Assembly: GCF_001949145.1 (NCBI RefSeq)
Contig: NW_019091473.1
Span: 15,619 to 45,768 of the forward strand
DNA: 30,150 bases
Reading direction: 5' to 3'
DNA from: Acanthaster planci
Lineage: Eukaryota > Echinodermata > Asteroidea > Valvatida > Acanthasteridae
Made by a program: the position numbers and the translations under genes. Each line of letters begins with the position of its first letter. Position 1 is the first letter of the stretch. The notes beneath the pieces were generated by a model that saw nothing but the letters and a program-made list of their open reading frames with translations, was not told the origin of the DNA and did not search any database. Of the stretch, positions 1-9,711 are shown piece after piece.

Positions 1-1
1 G

Positions 2-280
2 AATTCGTTAGCGTTCACAGGCTCAATTTTTTTATTTGGTAGTTTAGCTAAAAGGAAAGCAAAGTAACGAAAGCGTCACGACCTTGCGTTAGAACAATTG
101 GCACAAGCGAAGGAATCTTGGGAGCAAAACCGCGTACACTTGCTAGACTTTCTGAACGAACGAATTATCGGATTTTTACGCGCCTTCCAAGGATAAAAAA
201 ATCGTGAGTTTATGTTGATTTTAGGTGGGACGGCTTTAGTCGGTTTCTTAGCTTATCGATTTACGTACCTTTATTTTAAA
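2..280 (+). pseudogene. Polinton/Maverick small membrane protein relic
   Basis: One reading frame (frame 2) runs from the window edge to the integrase start and is interrupted by in-frame TAA at 65-67 and 194-196. Before the first stop it reads a hydrophobic stretch followed by a basic AKRKAK segment; between the stops lies a charged, helix-prone stretch starting RKRHDLALEQLAQ; after the second stop comes a transmembrane-like LILGGTALVGFLAY. I recognise this combination as the short membrane protein placed directly upstream of the integrase in cnidarian-type Polintons, whose role is unknown. The 5' end lies outside the window. The two stops make it non-functional. The reading frame then runs without a stop into the integrase start at 281. 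Assignment rests on family resemblance from memory. Confidence 0.6.
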
Positions 281-1263
281 ATGGAAGAAACTTTTAAAAA
301 ACTGTTTTACAGCCCGCAAGGCTACTGGAGGGGTGAAATTGCGGTCGATCATCTACACGAAAAGACCGGTACAGGCAAATCACTTATTAGCAACTGGCTA
401 AAAAGCAGGCTATTTGGCAAATATATTTACCCGCACCTGCGTAGGTACCGAGACCTACAATGTTGCAAACCAAGTTTGTCAAACCAAACGAGGCGCATCA
501 AATGGATATATAATATTTACCCTAGGACCGCGTTAAAAGAAAAACGTTTAAATACGCTTTGACCGTGGTAGACGTCGGTTTGCGGTATAAAGAAGCAGAA
601 CCATTGACCGGTAAAACCGCGGAGCAAGTGAGCGTAGCGAGCAAACAAATTTGTAAAAGATCGCCCTTGACCTGGCCTAAAATTATAATGGTAGACTCGG
701 GATCTGAATTTAAAGGCAAATTTGAAAAGTTAATGATTAACCATGGGAGCCAGGTGTTCATAGGTCGCAGGGGATCGTGGAAAGGTTTAACCGTACTTTA
801 GCTGAAAGGTTATTTGGCCATCAATACGCTAACGTGGGTGAGCGAAACGTAGAATGGGTAGAACGTTTGCCTCGAGTCGTGAAATCGTTAAACGAGGAAA
901 AAACTCGTTTAATTGATGCTGTTCCTGCCAAAGCTATAAAATTAGACTGAGTGAAGCAAACACCCAGTGCACCTCAAAAAGTGAGCCAAAAAAGAACTTT
1001 CTCAAAGCGTGGTCGTTCGGTATTTATATTACCCGGGCGAGCAAGAGGGCGGCACCGTCAGAAGGGCGACAGATCACGTCTGGTCCGTGGACATTTATCA
1101 AGTAGAGAAGCGCACCAGTCAATTTACACGAGTCCGGGATAAAAGGGTAAAGACGGATCCCACTTTATATTATTTATTAAACGGGCCAAATGGGAGTTTC
1201 GTCAAAGAAGAGCTTCAAGTCGTACCCAAGGATACCCAATTACCGCCTGAGAAAGCTTTTTAA
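281..1263 (+). pseudogene. Polinton/Maverick retroviral-type integrase, frameshifted
   Basis: Integrases of this family cut and join the ends of Polinton DNA transposons to host DNA using a DDE-type RNase H fold. The ATG at 281 precedes YSPQGYWRG, a hallmark of the N-terminal domain. The first catalytic Asp is in an EAHQMD stretch (Asp codon 505-507, frame 1), the second in VDSGSEF (694-696, frame 1), and the Glu in a VERFNRTLAE stretch (780-782, frame 3). So all three acidic residues are still encoded, but in two frames. The frame-3 part ends at a TGA at 948-950. The C-terminal chromo/SH3-like part, with YYPGEQEGG and LQVVPKDTQLPP, is open at 1009-1263 in frame 1 and ends at TAA. At least three frame changes (about 430-560, 760-771, 950-1009) make it a pseudogene unless they are assembly errors. 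The family is firm; functionality is not supported. Confidence 0.85.
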
Positions 1264-1870
1264 ACGTAACCGGGCAAGTCGAGACTTGTAGCGACCGGAA
1301 AAGCGAGGGGAAGTCCCTTTTTTGAGAGTCAATGGGTCAAAAGGTCTAGGTTGTTTATGCGAGGTCTATGCAGGCCGGCGCACGTCACGAGTTGACAGAA
1401 AAGTGCGCCGGGGTCGAAAGGTCAAGGTGAGTGAAGTGGGAAACCCCAGTGCGAGTGGGTAAAAGGGGGTGAAAGGGGAGGTGTGCTCAGTGTAGTCCCC
1501 GTAAGCCAACGGTAGGCTCAGTACAAATCAAAGGTAACTGAATCGTGCCTTTTCTAACCCCCTTTTTCAACCTCTTTTTCGAGTTGAGAAAGCAGTCGAT
1601 GAGGTACCCAGGTAAAATTACAAAAACCTGAAAACGCGTTTTGGGGTTTTTTGAGTGGAAAAAAAGGGTCGAGTAGGTATAGGGGTGAAAGAGGGAGAAA
1701 CGAGGTGAAAACGGAGGTGGTCTTGAACTATCATATCCCTACTACTACAGCTAGGTAGGGTGTACATTTTGTTTTTATATGCAAAAACCACCCATCATAT
1801 CCCAACCCTCCCTATGAGGGCTGATTCTGCGCTAAATCTTAAAAAACGTAAAAAACAAAGCTTGACAAAC
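1264..1870. other. G-rich spacer of the Polinton relic with inverted repeats
   Basis: No convincing ORF. From about 1280 to 1760 the + strand is strongly G-rich with runs of GGGG and few Cs. It holds a perfect 9-base inverted repeat (CCGGCGCAC at 1375-1383 and GTGCGCCGG at 1403-1411, 19-base loop) and a palindrome around AAAACGCGTTTT near 1631-1645 with flanks that continue the symmetry imperfectly. It separates the integrase from the next ORF of the element and may be a transcript end, promoter or structured RNA; nothing in the sequence decides this. Confidence 0.45.
1375..1411. repeat. Perfect 9-bp inverted repeat (stem-loop)
   Basis: CCGGCGCAC and GTGCGCCGG separated by 19 bases can form a GC-rich hairpin, about 110 bases after the integrase stop. 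Position suits a transcript 3'-end structure, but no downstream T-run or poly(A) signal is immediately adjacent. Confidence 0.5.
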
Positions 1871-1871
1871 C

Positions 1872-2048
1872 ATGGATCTCACTTTCGCTACCCAAATCGA
1901 ATATGCCGAATTAATCGCTGCGTACGCCACTTGGTTACTCGTCCACTTGACCGCCGCCGCGGACAAAGACGTTGTAGCTCAAGCGAAACAAGATGTTCAA
2001 CGACAACAGCATTGCATCTGCTTAGTGAGGCAGACGAAACCGGCCATC
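1872..2048 (+). CDS. Small ORF of the Polinton relic, unknown function
   Basis: From the ATG at 1872 a 58-codon ORF reads MDLTFATQIEYAELIAAYA and continues with a hydrophobic, alanine-rich helix and a lysine/glutamine-rich stretch, ending at a TGA. A longer ORF overlaps it in another frame and looks like a shadow. Placement between integrase and polymerase-side gene matches where Polintons carry small structural or accessory proteins, but I cannot assign a family. It could be the decayed remnant of a longer gene, since the same region is frame-broken downstream. Confidence 0.3.
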
Positions 2049-2099
2049 TGAAAAAAAATAACAACCCCTTCCCTCGTTGCAGCCGTCAAAGCCTAAACT

Positions 2100-2640
2100 C
2101 GACCGGAATTGTTTGACGAAGTAAATGTTTGAGAAATTAGGCAAGTCAAGGTAATTTTAGAAACTGTGAATTGCGACCGCGTATTTCTAACAATGATCAA
2201 AACCACTTTTTTGTTTCACACAACAAGATCAAAAGCGTTGGCCTAATCACGAGAAATTGGGGTTTACAAGCTCTAAGCGGCGATTAATTCAAGTCTAACC
2301 TTGTTAAACAAACGTTTACGTTTTTAAGTTCAATCACAACAGTATTTCTTGAACAAGATGTCAAGAACGTACTGGAGGAACAAAAAGAGCAACTCCTAGA
2401 GCAAATAACCGATTTATCAATAACGGATCGGAATGGGTACACAACGAAATCGATGCATTTTTATATAAACATGACGCAATACGATCCATTGGGTGGGGCA
2501 TATATCAAGCTGCCTGAATATATTGAAAATAAGAAAGCGGTCGTAAAATGTAAAAAAAGACGATTGTGAATGCGTTGGGCAATATGCGCGGCTCTTGGAC
2601 TTTATTCCAAAAGAGTCAAATGTCAAATCGAAACAAATTC
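2100..2640 (+). pseudogene. Fragment of Polinton protein encoded next to the DNA polymerase
   Basis: An open stretch in frame 2 from 2288 to the TGA at 2567-2569 encodes a glutamate-rich helix (LEEQKEQLLEQ) followed by MTQYDPLGGAYIKLPEYIENKKAVVKCKK. The block 'Y-x-PL-x-G-x-Y-I-x-LP-x-I-x-x-KKAV' is one I know from proteins upstream of, or fused to, the protein-primed DNA polymerase of Polintons and related metazoan elements. After KCKK the expected continuation is in a shifted frame (2570-2640), and the region before 2288 is also broken. The fragment stops at about 2642, exactly where the 1.15 kb tandem repeat begins, so the polymerase itself is missing from the window. Family placement is from memory and moderate. 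Confidence 0.5.
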
Positions 2641-2641
2641 A

Positions 2642-3792
2642 AACGATATGAACGTTTATTGGTAAATGAACACTGAGCTGTTTCAACTTTTTTGTGTAAA
2701 TGCTGGTTGTGTGTTTGAAAGATATAGATGATTTTTTTATGAATGAGACCATAGATGGTGAGGTTTGTGGCATATGTGTGCATGTTTGCTGCATTTTCTA
2801 TGTGTACAAAATCTATAGGGAAATTAAATATTCAAAATTCAATTAAAAGTCACCTCATGACGTCATCATGACGTCCTTCAATTCATAAAATATTTGCTTC
2901 CGGAGTTTTACTTGGTGTAACTGTGATGGGCATTGAACATCGCTAAGTGACCAAAATAAGGGCCTAAATCTGTTTACAAAGTTTGAAATCTGACCTCTGA
3001 ACTCTGGCCTGCCGGTCTCTGGCACAAGATCAATGCGTATGAGCGTCCTTTGCCGTGTGCAGACTAAATTATCTCTAAGCCACGCCCTTCGGCCGGAAGT
3101 TGCGTACATTGTATTACATTTTGGCGGGACCTGAGAAGTTTCTGGGCTTTTCTCAGTGACAATCCCACGCTTGAGACCTGCACCTTGGTGGGCTGGCATT
3201 CACAGCAACATGGTTCCCTGTCGGATAACCTAAGCCCTAAATTTCCGTTGGCTTTAGAGTTCATACCAATTTGGGCAAGATTTTAGACGTCAGGCTAAGA
3301 CAATTTATGATTGTACAGAGACATTTCGTAGAGTGAATTTACCATGGACATAGCGAATGTAACGTTTATTACTATGTACATGTAACCCATCACTCAATAA
3401 TAGTACGTCCTCTGTCTTTCTTTATTTTTTTTCTTGGCTTCTTTTTGGTTACAATTTCATAGCTGATTGACACCTGGGAATAGATTGAAGGGAATCAAGC
3501 CACAGTCGCCTCGAGTCCATTTTTTGCCTGGTTTTGCGCCTTCTATCCTCCTTAATTGGCGGATGGATCTCCACCCTCCTGACAAAATGACGTGACGGCA
3601 TCATCGTGACGTCATTCATTTTCCTGAAAACCTCCCATCAGGGTCTTGTTGGCTATCACTTTAACCATGATCAAACATTGCTGAATTACCAAAAACGTGG
3701 CTCGAAAACTTGTACAAAGTCAACGGGCCATAAACTCGTTTGCAGAGACACTGCTCTTTTAACTTCATGTCATGTGATTTTCCCTGAACCTG
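2642..3792. repeat. 1,151-bp tandem repeat, copy 1
   Basis: The block from AACGATATGAACG at 2642 recurs at an offset of exactly 1,151 bases until about 3580; after that the second copy carries about 37 extra bases. I counted roughly nine substitutions, so the copies are about 99 % identical. The repeat contains a TGACGTCA palindrome near each end (2858-2865 and 3607-3614), a phrase 'CTATAGGGAAATTAAATATTC' split over 2812-2832, and a minus-strand 114-codon ORF that I consider non-coding because it is only the image of the repeat. Confidence 0.95.
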
Positions 3793-4983
3793 AACGATAT
3801 GAACGTTTATTGGTAAATGAACACTGAGCTGTTTCAACTTTTTTGTGTAAATGCTGGTTGTGTGTTTGAAAGATATAGATGATTTTTTTATGAATGAGAC
3901 CATAGATGGTGAGGTTTGTGGCATATGTGTGCATGTTTGCTGCATTTTCTATGTGTACAAAATCTATAGGGAAATTAAATATTCAAAATTCAATTAAAAG
4001 TCACCTCATGACGTCATCATGACGTCCTTCAATTCATAAAATATTTGCTTCCGGAGTTTTACTTGGTGTAACTGTGATGGGCATTGAACATCGCTAAGTG
4101 ACCAAAATAAGGGCCTAAATCTGTTTACAAAGTTTGAAATCTGACCTCTGAACTCTGGCCTGCCGGTCTCTGGCACGAGATCAATGCGTATGAGCGTCCT
4201 TTGCCGTGTGCAGACTAAATTATCTCTAAGCCACGCCCTTCGGCCGGAAGTTGCGTACATTGTATTACATTTTGGCGGGACCTGAGAAGTTTCTGGGCTT
4301 TTCTCAGTGACAATCCCACGCTTGAGACCTGCACCTTGGTGGGCTGGCATTCACAGCAACATGGTTCCCTGTCGGATAACCTAAGCCCTAAATTTCCGTT
4401 GGCTTTAGAGTTCATACCAATTTGGGCAAGCTTTTAGACGTCAGGCTAAGACAATTTATGATTGTACAGAGACATTTCGTAGAGTGAATTTACCATGGAC
4501 ATAGCAAATGTAACGTTTATTACTTTGTACATGTAACCCATCACTCAATAACAGTACGTCCTCTGTCTTTCTTTATTTTTTTTCTTGGCTTCTTTTTGGT
4601 TACAATTTCATAGCTGATTGACACCTGGGAATAGATTGAAGGGAATCAAGCCACAGTCGCCTCGAGTCCATTTTTTGCCTGGTTTTGCGCCTTCTATCCT
4701 CCTTAATTGGCGGATGGATCTCCACCCTCCTGACAACTGCAGAAGGACCGGACCGATTGAAAATTCAATTCAAAATCACGTGACGGCGTCATTGTGACGT
4801 CATTCATTTTCCTGAAAACCTCCCATCAGGGTCTTGTTGGCTATCACTTTAACCATGATCAAACATTGCTGAATTACCAAAAACGTGGCTCGAAAACTTG
4901 TACAAAGTCAACGGGCAATAAACTCGTTTGCAGAGACACTGCTCTTTTAAATTCATGTCATGTGATTTTCCCTGAACCTGAAC
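3793..4983. repeat. 1,151-bp tandem repeat, copy 2 (with 37-bp insertion)
   Basis: Near-identical to 2642-3792. Around 4736-4775 it has about 37 bases, including CTGCAGAAGGACCGGACC, that copy 1 lacks. TGACGTCA palindromes occur at 4009-4016 and 4795-4802. The copy ends after CCTGAACCTGAAC at 4983 and enters unrelated sequence. The high identity means a recent duplication, possibly an assembly duplication. Confidence 0.95.
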
Positions 4984-5129
4984 AATTTTTACGAAATATT
5001 ACTTCATATTCGGACTCTAAGGCATATTTTAAGTCAAAAAACAGAGCGGAAAGTACCTGATTTCTCTTTCGCTCTTATAGTAATCTTTAGCTGAAGTAAA
5101 AGACTACTCGTTAACTTGTGTTAATTAGA

Positions 5130-5790
5130 AAAAACGTGTACAAAACTTATGGGAAAAATAAAATATTCAAAAATCAATATAAAATAAGGTAATGGCGTCA
5201 TCATGACATCAGTCCTTTCCAATAAATTTTGCATCAGGGTCTTTGTGGACTACCACTTTGGGAACGATCAAACATTGCAAAGTTAGCAAAATTCCGGCTC
5301 GAAAACGTGTACAAAGTCAACGGGCTAGAAACACGTGTGCAGGAAAACTGCTCCTTTAATTTCATGTCACATGATATTTGTCTAAACTGGACAAACGTTA
5401 TGAAATATTTTTTGATAATCGGAGTCTTGGGTATGGTTGCAATCGAAGGAATGGGAAAATTTAGTCTCATTTCTCTTTCGTTCTGGTAGTAATTCTCGGC
5501 CCGGGTCGACGTTGAGGACTGCCCACACATGATCGACAAAAATCGGAGCTCTGGTAGTCTTAATGTTCTTGTACAACAACGCCATCTATGGTTCAATATA
5601 GGACAGTTTGTTGAAAATTGAAGTCCCAGGCAAGTGTAACCGTACTTTTGCAATAGCGCCCTCACAGCCTGATATAGGACAATCCGAAATCTCCGTGCAA
5701 TCTGTGTACAAAGCCTATGGAAAAATTAATTATTCAAAAATCAATAAACTAATTAAGTTATCATTGTGAATTTCTTCTAGGACCATCTTT
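5130..5790. repeat. Diverged copies of the tandem-repeat family
   Basis: 5139-5410 repeats, with many changes, the right part of the 1.15 kb unit: a 'TATGGGAAAAATAAAATATTC'-like lead, a CGTCATCATGACATCAG segment, 'GCATCAGGGTCTTTGTGG', 'CTCGAAAACGTGTACAAAG' and 'TCATGTCACATGAT'. The lead motif appears again at 5703-5750. These look like older members of one interspersed repeat family. ORFs across it in both strands are fragmentary and I regard them as chance. Confidence 0.7.
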
Positions 5791-6029
5791 GGATGATGGT
5801 TGAAAACTGCCAAGTTTGAAGTCATTCGAAAATTACAAAAGGGTAGAAGTCCTGCTCAGGACAAAAACCCATGTTATGCAATGGGATTTTATGAGGAAGA
5901 AGAAATTAAAAAACGAGAGGTTCTATGTCTGTTTGCAACAGAACAGAGGGCTTTTTTGCTTTTCATTGAAAAGGGAATCGTTGTGACTGCATATCTGCAG
6001 AGTTTCATGCCGCTAGGACATACATTTTT

Positions 6030-6460
6030 TTAGACATAAGGCTTTGAAGGATACACCTTTTATGTCACCTGACTTGTCTACTGATGACGTCATCATCCCA
6101 TGTGGTCAATTTTCGTCTGTCACACATCTCCTTCCACATACCTGCTAATTACTTTCAACATGCTGTTCCATGTCTTTTTGGAGATACAAGGCCTTAAAGA
6201 GTGTACCTTTAATGTCACTTGATCTGTCTCCTGATGACGTCATTATCAGGCAAGGTCAATGTACCTCTAAAACGCTCCCTTTTCAAGAAATGTGCAAGGT
6301 TTGATCGGACATGTACTTCAGGAGATATGGGGCCTTAAAGATTGTACCTTTAATGTCACATGACTTGTCTCCTGATGACATCAACATCACATAAGGTCAA
6401 TATACCTCTAAAGCGCACCCTTTTCAAGATATCTTCAGCACTGCACCTGGCAATGTATCA
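6030..6460. repeat. Three ~145-bp tandem units
   Basis: Three head-to-tail units begin near 6033, 6179 and 6323. Each carries 'AAGGCCTTAAAG...GTACC', 'TTTAATGTCACxTGACTTGTCTCC' and a TGATGACGTCAT-like palindrome (6082-6093 and 6232-6243; changed to TGATGACATCAA in the third), then 'AAGGTCAATxTACCTCTAAA'. The stretch from 5800 to 6033 before it has an open frame of 77 codons without recognisable similarity, which I leave uncalled. Confidence 0.85.
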
Positions 6461-7143
6461 AACAATCATTATTTTTGTATCAAAGTAGGTAATCTCCCCT
6501 ATTAAGCTCAATAACTGTAGCCTACCAACAATCAAATGAAAACCAAAGTACGTAACTAAAGTGTCCAAGGATTGAAGTCTAAAATAGAGTTTGTAAACTT
6601 TCAGGCATCATTTGCCCCCCCACAAATTAATATCAATTAAGTAACTAAAAGATCAAAAGATCTTTTTTCAGAATTGCTCCTATCAAATATAATATCAAAT
6701 ATCAAACACTCATTAAATTAAAATGAAAGCATGTAATCTCCTTTATCATTCTCAATAACTGTAGCCTACCAACAATCAAATGAAAAATACATAATAAAAG
6801 GCACAAGGATTTAAGTCTAAAACTGAGTTTGTAAAACTTCTGGCAAGTTATTTGGGCACCCCCCCCTGAATAATGGTAATGCAACTATGCACAATTTTTC
6901 TGGACAACTTGAAAGAACCTTTTCAACACTGCACCTGGCACAATACCAAATAATCATTACTTCAAAATAAGAGCATGTAATCTCCTCTATTATGCTCAAT
7001 AGCTGTAGCCTACCAACAATCAAAGAAACACAAAAAATGCACAATTCAAGGCCCCAAAGATTAAGTCTAAAACTGAGTTCGTAAACCTTCTGGCAAGTCA
7101 TTTGGACACCCCTAATGAATAGCAATAAAGCAACTATGAACAA
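6430..7143. repeat. Three ~240-bp tandem units
   Basis: The phrase 'CTGTAGCCTACCAACAATCAA' recurs near 6515, 6760 and 7005, preceded each time by 'GTAATCTCCxxTATxx' and followed by 'AGTCTAAAAxxGAGTTxGTAAA' and a C-run. 'GCACCTGGCAxxATACCAAA' precedes units 1 and 3. The units have diverged by roughly 15-25 % by eye. They sit just 3' of the last exon of the minus-strand gene. Confidence 0.85.
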
Positions 7144-7162
7144 TTGTTTGCATACTTACAAC

Positions 7163-7356
7163 CTAATTTAAAGCCAAAAGTTTACTACTATCATTTCTGA
7201 AGTAGTCTTTGATATTCCTCCAGAACCTGGAATGCAGGATCGGGTGTTCCTGCTGCATTGCCTCGATGTCTTGTTTTCCTGGTAACATGAGAGCAAGTAG
7301 TGTTTTCCTTGATTTTACTGCCTGGATTTCTTCTTCTGACCAAGCTCTCTTTTCCC
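7163..7356 (-). CDS. Final exon: Myb/SANT-like C-terminal domain
   Basis: The minus strand shows a pyrimidine-rich tract and CAG (7357-7359) before the exon, which starts in phase 1 and runs to TAG at 7163-7165. It encodes GEKRAWSEEEIQAVKSRKT and continues with PGKQDIEAMQQEHPIL and RFWRNIKDYFRN. The pattern W-S-x-E-E-x-x-A-V ... G-K ... E-x-x-P-x-L-x-x-R-x-W-x-x-I-K-x-Y is that of Myb/SANT-like helices, which bind DNA or chromatin, and I know it as the C-terminus of this ZF/recombinase-like family. It is intact, in contrast to the large exon. The exon choice is supported by phase agreement with both linker exons. Confidence 0.65.
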
Positions 7357-8460
7357 CTGAAAAAGGTAAAGGGCACATATGAACTTACAAAATTTCAGCC
7401 TACCCAGGAAAATGACATCTCAAAAAGCAAAATCTTTTGGTCTGCAGGAGCCATGGCAGTGAATATCGTAGGTACACTGAGGAAAACAAATTATGAGGGT
7501 ATTTGCATAAGCCTATCAGGATCGGGTATTTCAGGATTTCTAAGGGGTGGGTCCAAGGTAACTGATGTTACAGAGGCATTATTTTCCCAAACGTTAGTCT
7601 GCAACAGCTACGTAATGAGTAATGACAGTGTTTAATAGTTTCTTCTAAAGAAAAGGGAACTTTCTCCTTATTACTCATCCGTAAAAGATTTTACAATGCA
7701 AAAATATACTGTCTCCGTAAGACCATCCTTTAAATAGTGCTGTTATTAGAACACTGGAATTTCTTAATACAAAAAGTGTACAATAAAAATTAGAAAGGGG
7801 GAGGTCATAGTGCTTGCTCTCTTCGCTAGTGAAGAAGAGTTGTAAGACCCTCTGACCTAAACAAATCAAATACTTTCTTTCAGTTATGAAAAATGTAGCA
7901 TTCACAATTGCAGGCTCTATTACGTAGATATGAGGTTCAAATAATGGATTTTGTTTGTAAATTGCGTCCCACGACAACTTTTGAAGATGGGGGGAGGGCT
8001 GAAAATCTCCTTTTCTAATTAAAACTTTTACTATAGTAAAACTTCTTTTCAAATATCAAAATGTAAGTTTCTTGTGTTAGAGACCAAGTATGCTTTCAAA
8101 CATTAAGTTGAAAAATGTTCAACTTCAAATTAAGCAGGTGTGCATTTTCAGCATTTTCCACACAGAAAGAAGCCTAGCTAGATATAGCAGGGGCAGTATC
8201 TTAGACCCTTTTACTGTACAAGGTGTGATTGGCTCTGCTAAAAGTGTTATTCACGACCAGAATATAACAGGCATGATCCCAAAATATACTTTAACTTCAT
8301 TTGGGCATCTGCAATGTATGGAATAGTCCAGTAAGCTAGTAAGAAAATTTTGTGAACGGATCTTCGATGGAATATTCTCAACGTCAACATTAAAATATTC
8401 CCTGACAACACTTGGAAACAAAGCACACCTCAGTTTTAACCAGCAAACAAAAACAAAATC
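7357..8460 (-). other. Intron of the recombinase-like gene
   Basis: No supported coding sequence. Open frames here (for instance 7675-8052) lack codon-pattern or similarity support. The interval lies between the donor at 8461-8466 and the acceptor at 7357-7359. Confidence 0.5.
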
Positions 8461-8466
8461 ACTTAC

Positions 8467-8613
8467 CTTTAGCTTTCACTGACCTACAAGTACCACCACC
8501 TGCTAAAGGCTTCCTCACGTGGCTGGAGTCAGCTGATAGGGTTTCAGGAACATCTGCAACAGACCTCCTGCTACATCTGCGATCTGCAAGCTTCTGTGCA
8601 TATTTGGAAACAG
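8467..8613 (-). CDS. Duplicated linker exon, copy B (49 codons, phase 1-1)
   Basis: On the minus strand an acceptor TTTACCAG precedes 8613 and the donor GTAAGT lies at 8461-8466. The exon is 147 bases, phase 1 at both ends, and reads VSKYAQKLADRRCSRRSVAD, with a SADSSxxxKPL segment as in copy A and an extra GGGTCRSVKAK at its end. It is open and compatible with both neighbours, so either or both copies can be included in a transcript without shifting the frame. Confidence 0.6.
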
Positions 8614-8830
8614 CTGGTAAATCAAAATCACTGAATTATAAAATATGGAGTTAAGGTTGGGAACTAATTTATATAAATTTCTGATAAATGGCTGCAATGT
8701 ACAACAAGGATCACAAACAATTATGGGAAAGACAAAAGGTATCAAATAATCCTTGAAAAACAGTTGTTTGTCTGATAAATCAAGAATTACTTCGCAAAAT
8801 GGAATTGGATTATTCCTTGGCAAAACTTAC

Positions 8831-8971
8831 CTACTAAAGGCTTCCCTGCACGGCTGGAGTCAGCTGATGGGGGTTCCGAAACACCTGCTACAGACTTCCT
8901 ACTATGTCTGCCATCTGCTGGTAGGAGTTCACCACTACTATCTGCAAGCTTCTGTGCATTTCTGGGAACAG
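8831..8971 (-). CDS. Duplicated linker exon, copy A (47 codons, phase 1-1)
   Basis: On the minus strand an acceptor TTTACCAG precedes 8971 and a donor GTAAGT follows at 8825-8830. The exon is 141 bases, enters and leaves in phase 1, and encodes VPRNAQKLADSSGELL, then a serine/arginine/glycine-rich linker ending AGKPLV. It is open throughout and joins in frame with the final exon. It and copy B, 360 bases away, share exon and flanking intron sequence, so they arose by tandem duplication. Predicted role: flexible, low-complexity linker between the recombinase-like core and the SANT-like tail. No enzymatic motif. Confidence 0.6.
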
Positions 8972-9711
8972 CTGGTAAATCAAAATCACTGAATTATGAA
9001 ATATGGAGTTAAGGTTGGGAACTATTTTGTAATGAGTTACAAACATTCTAAAAATGAAACCGCCAAAATGTTATGAAAAACCTAACTGACTGGAAGTAAT
9101 AAAAGGGAATTCAACCGTGCTAGCATTTAAAAAGAAATCGAATTTCATTTCATTTCATTTTCTAAAATTCACTGAAAAGTTCCCTGGAAACAAATGGCTA
9201 TATAACTCGAAAAAATATTTTGCCAACATTTTAACTGAACATGCACAGTCGAGCCAAGAGGACCGGACTAGATTTAGCCTCAAGGCATGCATGCTTTGTC
9301 CCAGACAGTTGGCTCAGTTGATAAGTGGCACACTGCCAAAGCTAAGCTACATCGATTGCAGGCAGTACTTGGATAGGAAATCACACCATGAATTGCTTGC
9401 TTTAGCATGTCTGGAAATAACTGGTGCATTGGTCTGGGGCACAACTGACCCATATTCGCAAGGGTCAAGTCCTTCGGATAAGACGTACATGTGAGGCTCT
9501 GTGTGCACTTTAAAAGAACCCGCAGCACCTGTCATGAAAGACTACGGGTTCCCCCCATCAGGCTAATCTGTTAATAACATATTTCAGATTCATTGTACCA
9601 TTTTTCCTTGAATTATTAAAATTTCTTAGTCAAATCTTCCACACTACCTTTAATGGTCTTTTTAAACTTCCCACTTAAGCCGTACTCTACCACATACCTT
9701 ACAAATCTGGA

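Larger units (their letters stand above)
1..2641 (+). mobile_element. Truncated Polinton/Maverick DNA transposon relic
   Basis: Membrane protein, integrase, spacer, small ORF and polymerase-side fragment lie in the same orientation and in Polinton-like order. The left end is outside the window. The right side is cut off at about 2642 by the tandem repeat. No terminal inverted repeat or 6-bp target duplication can be seen. All genes are interrupted, so the copy is dead or badly assembled. Confidence 0.75.
2858..6243. promoter_or_regulatory. Six perfect TGACGTCA (CRE) palindromes
   Basis: TGACGTCA occurs at 2858-2865, 3607-3614, 4009-4016, 4795-4802, 6085-6092 and 6235-6242, all within repeat units; two are embedded in the longer palindrome TGATGACGTCATCA-like context. 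This is the CREB/ATF consensus. They are carried by repeats, so common descent explains the number; whether they bind factors is unknown. Confidence 0.6.
8461..9025. repeat. ~360-bp tandem duplication carrying the linker exons
   Basis: 8467-8668 and 8831-9025 match through exon and adjacent intron: both have GGTAAATCAAAATCACTGAA and AATATGGAGTTAAGGTTGGG just beyond the acceptor side (8616-8665 and 8974-9024). The shared intron sequence shows duplication of a genomic block, not convergence. Confidence 0.85.

Noticed and set aside
2855-4415. Repeated 114- and 66-codon minus-strand ORFs as duplicated genes
   Set aside because: They are identical only because the 1.15 kb DNA repeat is duplicated; two overlapping frames are open alike and neither has a recognisable motif.
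5234-5665. 143-codon minus-strand ORF
   Set aside because: Lies over a diverged interspersed repeat and has no protein-like motif.
8090-8326. 78-codon + strand ORF inside the intron
   Set aside because: No recognisable motif, opposite strand to the gene.
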